A stretch of DNA of 64,000 bases from Branchiostoma floridae (taxonomy: Eukaryota > Chordata > Leptocardii > Amphioxiformes > Branchiostomatidae): contig NW_023365803.1 in NCBI RefSeq assembly GCF_000003815.2, forward strand, positions 1-64,000. Reading direction: 5' to 3'. Below the pieces are notes generated by a model. That model saw only the letters and a program-made list of their open reading frames with translations, did no database searches and was not told the DNA's origin. Shown one piece after another: positions 44,041 through 53,825 of this stretch. Numbering within the stretch: the first letter of the stretch is position 1; every line of letters starts with the position of its first letter. A program made the translations under genes and the position numbers.

Positions 44041-44200
44041 CACAGAGTAATAAAAGTACTGCATGGCTACAATCTCACCTATGTCTTTGGAGAGAAACGT
44101 CAGATCAGTAACATATGATGCATGGCTGCTCCCTAATCTGTATCTGTGGAGAGAAAAGTAAAAAAGAATAATTCTTCCTGCATGACTTTGATCAAACCTG
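44041..44200 (-). repeat. Dispersed units of the 59-bp minisatellite
   Basis: One good unit (44058-44110) and one diverged unit (44121-44160). On the minus strand an acceptor-like TTTTCTCTCCACAG (about 44147-44160) precedes an open stretch (YRLGSSHASYVTDLTFLSKD) ending before GGTGAGATT, which might be a real exon from which the repeat arose. Confidence 0.6.
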
Positions 44201-44223
44201 TGTCTGTTTATTACACACACATG

Positions 44224-44611
44224 TAGGGGTGGGTACCGGTACAAAAAATTCAGGTCCAGGTCCGGTACAGGTCCAGAGGATCAGGTCCAGATTCAGGTTC
44301 CTGATTCCGTATGACTCATACCAATGATCCATTTCACTGCAAATAAATCTGTTTGGTGGAGTATTAGACTCACACTAGCGTTTTAAAATCCTACAACGCT
44401 AACTACACCCGTACGATTGACTGTAAAACTGGGTAGAAATGACTATAAACTCTACTCTGCTTCGCTCTTGTTATTTTCTTCCACATACAAGCGCCAAAAC
44501 GTGTGAATGCCTGATCAAATAATCTGTTAATTTTCTAATAGGTCCACCATCCGGTCCATCTATTTGAAAAACCGGTTTTGTACCGGTACGCTGTACCGAT
44601 ACACAGCCCTA
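44224..44611 (+). mobile_element. hAT MITE, 388 bp, 8-bp target duplication
   Basis: Ends TAGGGGTGGGTACCGGTAC and GTACCGATACACAGCCCTA. It is flanked by CACACATG at 44216-44223 and 44612-44619. It contains CAGGTCCAGGTCC repeats and GTTTGGTGGAGTATTAGACT. TAGGG ends with an 8-bp duplication are the hAT signature. No ORF. Confidence 0.88.
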
Positions 44612-44627
44612 CACACATGGACACACC

Positions 44628-44760
44628 AGTCCTGCAGGCAGACATGCAAACACACACACAGAAACACACACATACACACACACACACACACACGCAAACA
44701 TACACACAGAAACACACACATACACACATACACACACACACACACAAACACTCTCACACA
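44628..44760 (+). repeat. (CA)n / (ACACAT)n microsatellite
   Basis: Imperfect CA-rich run with interspersed GAAACACACA and CATACACAC words. Confidence 0.95.
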
Positions 44761-44793
44761 GGATAGTGAATGTTAAGAGAAACTGCCCTTTTT

Positions 44794-44911
44794 TTACAGC
44801 ATGTTCCTTGCCCTTGTGTCAGGGTTGTAGATCCGCTCTATTGGAGAATCACCCATAGCTGTTTCTGTTGGGGGTGAGTCACTTCCACTAGCCGGCCTGT
44901 AGTTGCTGGTA
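44794..44911 (-). CDS. Terminal exon, paralogue A, ends NPDTRARNML
   Basis: The minus-strand acceptor TTTTCATTTATTTGCAG precedes one base and then 38 codons reading TSNYRPASGSDSPPTETAMG and ending IYNPDTRARNML, stop TAA at 44794-44796. It matches the exon at 36013-36140 in protein, and the last 35 bases of intron are also alike (CTTTACCTTCATTTTCATT versus CTAACCTTTACTTTCATC). The intron phase differs by one base between the two. It is probably the end of a gene whose earlier exons lie to the right; the ATG-bearing exon at 51001-51287 is a candidate first exon but is not linked by evidence. The function is unknown. Confidence 0.55.
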
Positions 44912-45139
44912 CTGCAAATAAATGAAAATGAAGGTAAAGAAATGTAAACATATTAGATTTTGCAGAATATGCACTTCCTAATTCATGTGTTAATGTTACA
45001 TGGAACAATAAACACTGCACTTGTTGGTTGGCCAATCTTTACGTCGATACCTTCAAATGACAGCCTGGTACATGTATATGCCTGGCATCAGTAACACAAA
45101 CATACATGGAACTAGAAATAAGATTAAGAATCATAAAAA

Positions 45140-46545
45140 AGTACCTGCCTACAAGACAAATATAGCTGTCATCTTAAGATGGTACTAGCCTAACTGAATT
45201 GAAGTCTTAAAAAGGCTTTCCTTTCCTTCAGTACCTTGACTGGCCGATGTGCTTTTAATGACGGAATCTGACTTTAGAATAAACACTCACTCAATCACTA
45301 TCCATGGTTGGATTATACTGCTGCTGGAGTCCCTGACGTATTTGATATCTAAGATTGTATTCTTAAGTTGTACATCGTGGTTAATTAAGACTTCTATGTG
45401 GATCCTATATCTGTTGTTTATCAACAAGTGGCCCAGGATCCAATTCTGAATCTGCAGGGTCGTGCACACTGCTCACATATGAACTGGATCTGACTCTGCT
45501 CCCTTGTCACTGCCCCTGCTGCCGAAGTTGCTTTATGTCTGCGTCAAGCCTCTTACTCAGACAACTGGTATCTCCAAGACAAAACTCATTAACTACAGCT
45601 GGCATCTCAAACATGTATCTGGCTTCAATAGAATCATAGCTTTGTAGCTTCCTTTAACACAGACAGAAATGGAACCCTGAGGCAGAATCTGACTTCTAAC
45701 GCAACATAGTCTATCATGTGACACTATAGAATGTAAACTCTGTTGTTACATTGTTATTTTGTCTTTAGGCCACACCAATTTAATTTCTTGGTTCACGGAT
45801 TTTTTCATAAAGAATATGGAGCGAGAGGGCGAAATAAAAATAAAAATTATAAAATGGTTGGGGTAAAGGTAATGGCTAATCCAAAACATAAAGAAAAAAA
45901 GTTTTCAGCTTGATAAAAGTACAAAAACACTACTTTTGTACAGTAACAGCACCTGTACCCACACTTTAAGGAGCTTATAATATAAAGGCCAATTTGCTAC
46001 ACCAAAAAGTTGGTGAATGGTTTCATTAATGGTGAAAATTTGCTGAGTGGTAATTTTTATTTTCATTTTTTTCCCAAAAAATAGGAGCGAGCGGATCCGC
46101 GAACCAATCAATTAAATTGGTGTGGCCTTATTGCCATGAGAAATGCGACATAGTTTCTTGCCTCATGAACTTGATGAAGGCTATGGACGGAAGCCATAGT
46201 GAGTTTCTTTCCCTCCACCTTCAACGGCTAACAATTATTAACTGGCATTGTAAACAGTACTTGCCTTCAAGACAAATGTACTCGCTGCCTTACTGAATTT
46301 GAGTTTGAAAATTTTTTTTTAAATATAGCTCGCTTTCCTTGCCTTCAATACAAAGAAATCAATGAAACATTAACTGACATCCTAAAATGAAATCTAACTT
46401 TAAAACAAACATATCTGACATCTAAGATGGTATTCCTTGGTTGTCCATCGTGGTTGAATAAGAACTCTATATGTGCATCCTAATCCTATATGATATCTGT
46501 AATTTACTAACAAGTGGCCCAGGAGTCCAATTCTGAATCTGCAGT
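45140..46545 (-). repeat. Diverged tandem duplication of about 1.1 kb
   Basis: 45140-45460 and 46250-46545 share AGTAC(C/T)TGCCT(A/T)CAAGACAAAT, ATCTAAGAT(T/G)GTATTC, GT(A/C)CATCGTGGTT and AACAAGTGGCCCAGGA, the last running to CCAATTCTGAATCTGCAG. Intervening MITE insertions differ between the copies. Confidence 0.8.
45768..46127. mobile_element. Harbinger-type MITE, 360 bp
   Basis: Ends GGCCACACCAATTTAATT and AATTAAATTGGTGTGGCC, flanked by TTA on both sides (45765-45767, 46128-46130). The 3-bp TTA duplication and GG-C ends fit PIF/Harbinger. No ORF. Confidence 0.8.
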
Positions 46546-46717
46546 GCAGGAATAAATTTTTTTATTCGGATAAGACTGAGGGCGGACTATAATCAGATTG
46601 CCGAAGGGCAGTGTGAATGCAATTTTGGTTTGAAAAGAAAATTTTTTATTCTGATGATAAAAGTTTTATCTGGGGTCTCAATCAATGTGAATAGGGTCAT
46701 AGGAAAATGTGCCTTTA

Positions 46718-46914
46718 GGCCACACCAATTTAATTTCTTGGTTCACGGATTTTTTCATAAAAAATATGGAGCGAGAGGGCGAAATAAAAATAAAAATTGT
46801 AAAATGGTTGGGGTAAAGGTAACGGCTAATGCAAAACATTAAGAAAAAAAGTTTTCAGCTTGAAAAAAGTACAAAAACACTATTTTTGAACCAAGAAATT
46901 AAATCAGTGTGGCC
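46718..46914. mobile_element. Deletion derivative of the Harbinger-type MITE, 197 bp
   Basis: Its first about 160 bases match 45768-45930 nearly exactly (to TACAAAAACACTA(C/T)TTTTG). The right end then jumps to GAACCAAGAAATTAAATCAG and GTGTGGCC. The flanks are TTA and TTG. The internal part of the full element is missing. Confidence 0.8.
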
Positions 46915-47146
46915 TTGGTTGCAGTTCAGTGGCTTTACAATTACATTTATGCAATGCAAATGTCAACTCATGTTATACAAAAATGAACCTGTTATCTCCT
47001 TGTCTTCCTCATTGTTGCTACTGGAAGACAAGACAAGGCTAGGCTACCCATTTATAGCTATCTGCTTAAATCAAAGTTTATGGTTATGGGGAAAATTCAC
47101 CACTCAACAAGGCCTACCCAAGGCTAGTAACAACATTCTCCCTAGA

Positions 47147-47498
47147 CAGGGCTTGAAATTCATTTTTGGGATGAGGTGCACTGGTGCACCCAGCTTAAAA
47201 AATTGGGTGCACCAAAAACATTTTTGGGTGCACCACTTAAATCTAAGTACTAGTAATAACCTAATAATAAAACTTAGTTACAAGCTATCAAATTCTTAAA
47301 CAACAGACATTTTTATTAACTTTCTAACACTTAGATATCAAGATTAATTAATATGTACATGTATACTTTGATAGCTTTACAAACATAAACCTAAGAAAAT
47401 ATTTGGGTGCACCCTGTGCACCCAGAGAAAATAATTGGGTGCACAGCTCCAATTTTGGGTGCACCTGGGTGCACATGCACCCAGTATTTCGAGCCCTG
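47147..47498. mobile_element. MITE with CAGGGCTYGAAAT ends, 352 bp
   Basis: The ends CAGGGCTTGAAAT and ATTTCGAGCCCTG are inverted, flanked by CTAGA (47142-47146 and 47499-47503). GGTGCACC palindromes (TTGGGTGCACC) are repeated at both ends. CAGGG ends are hAT-like, but a 5-bp duplication is shorter than the usual 8, so the superfamily is uncertain. Confidence 0.75.
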
Positions 47499-47569
47499 CT
47501 AGATAATGGTAGGCTTGTATTCTCACTCCTTGGTATGGGAGTGCATATGGTACTGTAACAACGGGAGAA

Positions 47570-47570
<1 letters not shown>

Positions 47571-47611
<41 letters not shown>
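47571..47611 (+). repeat. (TA)n microsatellite
   Basis: About 19 TA units after CCA. Confidence 0.95.
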
Positions 47612-47612
<1 letters not shown>

Positions 47613-47779
47613 CAGTATAAAGGACTGTTCACAGTGGTTTTAAGTTCACGGTAGCACCACGCACTGTACTGTTACAGTAGTAAATTATCTTACTGCCATG
47701 GAAAAATGTTCGTGGGGGTTTTAACTTTGCGGTGAAGTGGCCACTGCAAAAACCGTGAACATTTTTGCATGATTTACAG

Positions 47780-47997
47780 TAGATAATGCTTGGACAAGTT
47801 TGATGGAAAAGTACTACATTACATATCAAGAGGAGGAAAGCAAATGCCCACGTTTAGCAAATAACACTCTTGGTTGGCTAAACTCCTTCCAGCTTTGTGA
47901 TATATATTTTATGCCATGGAAGGATCTGTTTGGAGACTTAGATAGGCTTTGGGTAGCCTATGATCCCACAGGTATTCTCCAAGCAGATTTGCCAATG
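47780..47997 (+). CDS. Exon, 72 codons, aromatic/acidic, unrecognised
   Basis: The acceptor TTTTTGCATGATTTACAG ends at 47779 and the donor ATG|GTATGA starts at 47998. The frame is fully open: DNAWTSLMEKYYITYQEEES, then CPRLANNTLGWLNSFQLCDI, YFMPWKDLFGDLDRLWVAYD and PTGILQADLPM. Its composition (Trp, Tyr, Asp, Leu) is strongly protein-like and there is no repeat or transposon motif. The partner exons were not found. It lies inside the 24.6-kb unit on the opposite strand to the paralogue exons. Confidence 0.5.
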
Positions 47998-48751
47998 GTA
48001 TGACAATTTATCCTTGGGTGAAAATAGTACTAATATGGCCATTGGACCATTTTCATGGCATTTTATATCACAAATTATCCTTAAAAGTTTAATTATATAA
48101 TTTAATAGACACCTTACAAAGACCAACAAGGGGATTAACAGCATCAAGTTGATCAACTCATTTAAAAAAAATGTACATCAAAATGTTGAGAAATATTCAA
48201 ATATGAATGGTGCGTTCCAAAAATAGTATTGGGGGTAGGGCGTAACTAAATTTCTTTATACATGTATATATCATTATCATTACCCAAAAGTGCTTGAATT
48301 TGAAACATCTAAGTTATATCATAGTAGAAGACCATGGTTGTGGTGTTATTTGGTCACATCAACATTTTCTTAGCACTCACTATTTTTATTAGCAGACCCC
48401 AACCTGATCTCAAAAATATCTATTGTCTGTGTTGAGACCTCGCTGCGGGGTCCAGGCTAACATTTTCTGTATCCCTCAGCTTTTCCATGTAATGGATGGA
48501 TCAAGGAGGAGGATGGACCAAGGAGTGATGTAAACAAAGACCAGGTCTCGGAGTCATTTATGATGCAAAAAAATCGAATGGTACTATCCGTTTGACAAGC
48601 TGAATGTGTCATGGGGAAGTTGGTTGCGTATGTTGAGTATAAAGTAGAGTATGTTGGGTATTTCCACTGCGTTTTTAATCGTAAAGTTTTTTGTTGTTTT
48701 TTATCGGGCCCCATCCTGATCAACTGGATTGACAATCCTGAAATCGGACAG

Positions 48752-48990
48752 GGTGTGTGTCAGGAGATTCAGAGGAAACATCGGATAGCATATCGGAACC
48801 AGAATGTTTTCAGAGGCATTTACAATACAAGGCCACGAAGGAATGCGGTTTCAGGAAGATATTCGTTAGGTTCCGATCAAAGACCAATTATCTGTCAGAT
48901 TTTCGGGCAAAACGAATAACAACGTTTGACTTTTTGCATCATGAACGGGCCCAGGCAAGGATTGGACTTCAACAGGAGAATGCTATGTAA
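48752..48990 (+). CDS. C-terminal exon candidate, Arg/Phe-rich
   Basis: After ATCGGACAG (pyrimidine-rich stretch at 48677-48712 upstream) an open frame encodes SGDSEETSDSISEPECFQRH, then basic and aromatic sequence (CGFRKIFVRFRSKTNYLSDF) ending ERAQARIGLQQENAM and TAA at 48988-48990. It could be a last exon. It does not join in phase with 47780-47997 directly. The family is not recognised. Confidence 0.35.
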
Positions 48991-49570
48991 TCCCATGAGG
49001 GAATTTCAGTCTCTAGTGTGAACTCTTATCTTGTATGCCTGTTTACGACCTATGCAAATCAGGTGAAACAATGTGCTGATTGAAAGGCACAGGACACCAC
49101 CCTCATTTGCACCTCACTGTCGCATAACTGCTGCAAAATGCCTATTAGTAAAATCTATCTCCTCTTGATAAAACCTCCTTGATGATACATATATCAAGTA
49201 TTGTATGTTTGTTACAGACCTGGAGGCTGGAGCAAAGAAAAGTCAAATGGCAATTGACATTAGGACTCAAGTTAGGGGGGAGGGTTTTTTTGATAAAATT
49301 AAAACCTTCTTGAAAGCACTGAAAGGTACCACAACAATCTAATAAACTAACTGAACCAGCTGTCTACATCCCTACACATCCTTTATGAAGTTTATCTATA
49401 TAGTATACATGTAGGTGCAGAATTCGTTGCTGACATTGCTCTGTCAACAACACATCAAATTGCAAGAAAAGCTTCAACATCCTAAAAATTTTGCAACATT
49501 TGCTCTAAATAATAGATAAGTACATAATAGATAGAGGCTGCTTTTTCTTATGGAACAACTACCTGGGTAT
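48991..49570. other. No recognisable gene
   Basis: AT-rich, short frames only. Confidence 0.4.
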
Positions 49571-49579
49571 AGCCTGGAC

Positions 49580-50012
49580 TAGGGCTGGGTACCGGTACAG
49601 AAAATTCAGGTCCAGGTCCGGTTCAGGTCCAAAGGATCAGGTCCAGGTCCGGACCTGAACCTGGACCTTATTCAGTATGACTCATACCAATGGTCCATTT
49701 CACTACAAAGAAATCTGTTTGGTGGAGTATTAGACTCATACTGGCGTTCTAAAATCCTACAACGCTAACTGCACCTGTGAGAATGGCTGTAAAACTTGGT
49801 AGAAATTACTATAAACTTTACTCTACTTCACTCTTGTCATTTTCTTCCACCAGCAAGCGCCAAAACGTGTGAATGCATGATAAAATAATCTGTTAATTTT
49901 CTAACCGGTCCAACATCCGGTCCACCTAATTTTTTCAGGTCCGGTTTTTCTGGACCGGTCCAATAAGAAAAACCAGTTTTGTACCGGTACGCTGTACCGA
50001 TACCCAGCCCTA
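49580..50012 (+). mobile_element. hAT MITE, 433 bp, best-preserved copy
   Basis: Ends TAGGGCTGGGTACCGGTAC and GTACCGATACCCAGCCCTA, exact 8-bp duplication GCCTGGAC at 49572-49579 and 50013-50020. It carries GGTCCAGGTCCGG-type short repeats near the left end. No ORF. It shares its interior with 44224-44611 and, inverted, 34467-34915. Confidence 0.92.
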
Positions 50013-50052
50013 GCCTGGACTGGATGCCAAACTGTTTCCATGGCCTACACAG

Positions 50053-50209
50053 CCCAACTCCTCAGCCCTATGGCCGCATGCCCCCAAGAAAATTCTACTG
50101 CAGGACATTCATGAGTAAAGAGTACCGGTGCACAACAGATATTATTGAGATCGGGCCGGAGTCTGGTATCCAGGCTTACCTGGGTAGTGGGTACTCATAT
50201 GAACGATAA
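50053..50209 (+). CDS. Short terminal exon candidate, Tyr-rich
   Basis: The acceptor-like TTTCCATGGCCTACACAG ends at 50052. One frame encodes PTPQPYGRMPPRKFYCRTFM, SKEYRCTTDIIEIGPESGIQ and AYLGSGYSYER followed by TAA. It is protein-like, but no other exon is linked. A donor-like CCAG|GTAAGC on the opposite strand means a minus-strand exon cannot be excluded. Confidence 0.35.
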
Positions 50210-51000
50210 TCTCAAGGCACACATCACATTTTTGATTGTTCATATCTTAATATATGACGTTACATGATTTAAAAAAAATTGGTGGTGCACCAATGATCAC
50301 CAATAGAAAAAAAAAACAACAGCTTTGGGCCTGGAGGGCTGTTTTTAAAAAGTGTCTATTCTTCTCAATTGTGGCTCATATTCTGAAGTGTCTTTTACAT
50401 ACCGGTATTTGATCAGGAACATGTTTCTTCCACTCCAGTATCTGCTTGGAGACATGGCACAGGCCAGCAGTTTAATATGGCTGCATACTGCATACCGTCT
50501 TCAGTCGAGGGAGGAGTCGCCTCCTGGCTATAATTTTCTGATCTATGCAGGAATACAAAGACGTTCAAACAACTGATTTCAATTGCCAGTTAATATCAAA
50601 TCGCGTAAAAGTTTGGAACAAGTTTCAAAGCTATTTGATAAATTTGAATATCAAAACGAGTAACGGACATTTTCATGCTCATTTGCATCCCGGATTTGTT
50701 TACAACTTCGACATGTTGTTGACACCATCTGTTTTCAAAAATGATCCGTGAATGAGCAGATGTTTCTTATTCTTCTACATTCAGATTGAGAAGAACTCAT
50801 TCAAATGATAAATCTACAACGTTGATTAAAACCGACTCCAAATTTTCTATGTAATAATTTTAAACTTCTCCTGCAAGTTGCAACTTCCCCTAGTCTTTTT
50901 GCGATACAAATTATATCATGCATGCACTATAATTTTGCAAAAACTTTAATTTCATAATCGGTCCTGTTGTGAACTTCGGAGAGGAATTTTAGTCACTTAC

Positions 51001-51287
51001 CGTGTGGTAGCGTTCCAGTACACCATGCAGAGGGAGCAGTGAAAGCGTCCATGTAGGTCTCTGTCGGCCCGTGCCATGCTGCCCGGCTGATAACTTGGGG
51101 GAATTGGCGCCATATTGGCAGGATCGATCAGGGACAAGTCCGGGCCAGACAAGCACGCTCTGGTCGCTGTCACTTTTCGGGTGGCTAAAATCAACTGTGA
51201 CTGGTTTCTCCTAACAGGCATAACATAGCGCAGCGAGTCAACTTGAGCGGAGTTTGCATCCTTGCAAAACTGGAAATAGCGCGACAT
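51001..51287 (-). CDS. First coding exon candidate, minus strand
   Basis: The minus-strand ATG at 51287-51285 has A at -3 (GATAATGT), and the frame stays open for 95 codons plus two bases to a consensus donor, ACACG|GTAAGTGACT. It encodes MSRYFQFCKDANSAQVDSLR, then VMPVRRNQSQLILATRKVTA, and ends FHCSLCMVYWNATTR with a CxxC pair. There is no signal peptide. The surrounding sequence is relatively rich in CpG, as around a promoter. The next exon is unknown; the terminal exon at 44794-44911 is the nearest on the same strand. Confidence 0.5.
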
Positions 51288-51594
51288 TATCGGAACCGCA
51301 TGCCATGACAGACGCGTAGAAGTTCACACCTTCGCGGGTGCTTACGGATCATTAACATAAAGGTCACAGGTCATTCTCGTTCCCAGGGCAATCCAAAGTA
51401 GTCGAGGCAGCAACTTGTCATGTGTTGAGCTTGAGGCCATGTGGATTTATTTGATTGTATGATTATCATCAATATGAATGACATCCTCTGGAACCCCAAA
51501 ACTGACGCGAGTTTGCTGATAAAAAAACGTTTGCCATTCTAAACGACGTAACGGTAACTAAGGAGGAGGACCCTTTAATACTCGCCAAGCAGAG

Positions 51595-51749
51595 GTTAGG
51601 TTCCGGCTGTTTTTTAACGTTATTTTTAGTCGTTTTTATCGGGGTTTCTACTTTGCATGCACTCCGCAAGGTTAACATACAAAATAGAAAGCCCGATAAA
51701 AACGACTAAAATAACGTTAAAAAACAGCAGGAGCCTAACCTCTGCTTGG
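51595..51749. mobile_element. Near-palindromic MITE, 155 bp
   Basis: CCAAGCAGAGGTTAGGTTCC at the left pairs with GGAGCCTAACCTCTGCTTGG at the right. The pairing continues through TTTTTTAACGTTATTTTTAG / CTAAAATAACGTTAAAAAAC to about 65 bases, leaving a loop of about 25. No clear target duplication. The end motif is shared with 28171-28335. Confidence 0.8.
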
Positions 51750-52420
51750 AGAGGCCACAGCATTTAAATTTTTATGGATCACATCAACGCGATCATTAAT
51801 TTTTCGCCTGGTTTCAGAAGAAAAACATCTCTTCTTCGGAGATGGTCAACATGATGAGAGAGTATCAAAATGGGAACATATGTTGTGCTGACTGTGGCCT
51901 AATGATTATACTTTTAGAAGTGAGACCAGCGAGGTAGCCATGACTGTACTAGTAGTTGTAAAATTGAAACAAGTTAGACTTTACTTAGATCTAGATACAG
52001 TAAAACCTGCCCAAAACGACCACACAGGGGACCGGACAAAAGAGGTTGATTTGGACAGGTGGTCGCTGAGAAGAGTATCGACTCACAAAATGCCCGATGC
52101 GTATAAATGCTTTCCGTTGCAAGCACACGCACGCAAAGAAGTAAGTATAAATGTCAAATACAACACGCACACGCACGCAAAAAAACCGCTGTGTTATTGA
52201 TCGCTGTATCTGTACGTCCCATCCACTGAAATTACTGTACGATGTACCGTAACTGTTACAGACAGTGTTGTCAGAGGATGTCATCAGATGCATTATAATG
52301 AAACACCTGCATTCAGAGAATTGTTATATGTAATAATGTACAAATAGTTAGTCATTATCGTATTCATGTATACAAATAATTGATAATTCAAGGCACTCAG
52401 ATAGAAGAGGGTCTACGGGG

Positions 52421-52433
52421 GAGGGGGGGGGGG
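52421..52433 (+). repeat. G homopolymer run
   Basis: GGGGGAGGGGGGGGGG just 3' (in element orientation) of the non-LTR remnant. Confidence 0.85.
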
Positions 52434-52439
52434 TATTTT

Positions 52440-53825
52440 TTTATTGCAACATTAATACAGTACAAAACATAGTGGTGCTCCCACTCAAGCACACAGACTT
52501 AACGTTATATCAAAGACACCACTAGACAAAATGTTAACACAACATAGGACAAAAAAGATGAAACGGGTACGGGAACGCCTAATTCTAAAAAGAAACGGAC
52601 GGATAAACTTATGTTACCAATAGTAAATGATACGGATAGTCAAAAAGCAATTTTAAAATTGTTTTGTTTCGGAAAGATATGATTGAGTTATGGAGAGAAT
52701 TTGGGAATTTATATCATATGTCAGTAAAGCCGATCCTTTAAGTAGCAGATAAACAAAATAACTATCAGATAACGAATTTAATTCTAACATAGGAATATTC
52801 AGGTTTTCAAGTCTGTCTAAGAGGAGTGTACGTTGTTGAACATAATTAGGACAGAGAAGCAGATAATGAGTAATGCTTTCGCATCGGCATCCGCAGCTGC
52901 AAGCAGGACTCGCAACTAAGTTACGAATGAACAGACTGTGGTTTAAGCTGCAGGTGCCGATGCGAAGACGTGTGAGTAAAGCGCAGGTGTATCTCGGTCC
53001 TGAATTAAAATATGGTACAGCAACAGGGCGAACAGATTTGACCAAATACCTTTTAAAACGAGCAGCGCTCAACAAACGAACACTAGAATCAAGAGAGTTC
53101 CATAACTGAGTTGAGTGCGGTTAAAAAGATTTTTGAAAACAAGTGGTATTACACACTGGTACTTGGAGATTGCGTTTGCTGCGAAGATTGTATGACGTTG
53201 TTGCAGAAACCTCTGGCGGTAATAAATCGGTTAAATACTTCCGTGTTTGGCCATTAACAATTTTATGGAATAGAACAAGAGAATGAACATAATGTCGATC
53301 AGTTAACTTTTCCCAGCCAAGTTCATGAAGAAGAGAAGAGTACGAAGACCCCCTCACGGCACCAGATACCGTAAGGGAGCATTCGTATTGTATCCTCTCA
53401 ATAAGAAGAGAATCAGAAACTGAACAGCTATGCCATACAACATCGGCATATTCCAACGAAGGTCGAATAAAAGACTTGTAAATAACTTCCAGAATTTGAC
53501 GAGGGAGTTTAAATTTCAAACTGTTAAATATACATACCTTCTTCGAAACCTTCGCAATCATTTGAGAAATATGGGTTGTCCATGACATGGAGGACTTTAA
53601 AGTTACTCCAATGTGTTTATGGTCTTTCACTGATTGAATACTGGTGTTACCAAGAAAAAGGGGCGAATGGATGGGAGGGGTACGTTTCCTTGAAAAACAA
53701 ACTTCTTTAGATTTGGATGGATTAAGCTCCATTAACCATTTTTTGGTCCAGGATAGAATATTTTGAGATCGGAGAATCCCATCCCGTCTCCTGACAACGC
53801 TCACGAAGGTCGGCAACGCTTTTCG
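52440..53825 (-). pseudogene. 5'-truncated non-LTR retrotransposon, 3' part of ORF2
   Basis: The minus frame from 53816 encodes the C-terminal half of a reverse transcriptase: NILSWTKKWLMELNPSKSKE, HIGVTLKSSMSWTTHI and PSLEYADVVW, in the order 'W...W...LN..K', 'LGV.L...L.W..H', 'P.LEY...VW' of Jockey/CR1-type elements. After an in-frame TAA at about 53121-53123 the same frame continues with TQLWNSLDSSVRLL and the terminal zinc motif CSCGCRCESITHYLLLCPNY (C-x-C-x4-5-H-x4-C). It ends at about 52653, with AATAAA-like sequence near 52440. The catalytic YxDD part is absent (truncated near 53825), so it is inactive. The clade is not certain. Confidence 0.75.

Noticed and set aside
51970-52090. Pogo/Tigger-like MITE starting at CAGTAAAACCTGCCCA
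   Set aside because: Only one end resembles such elements; no matching inverted end or TA duplication was found.
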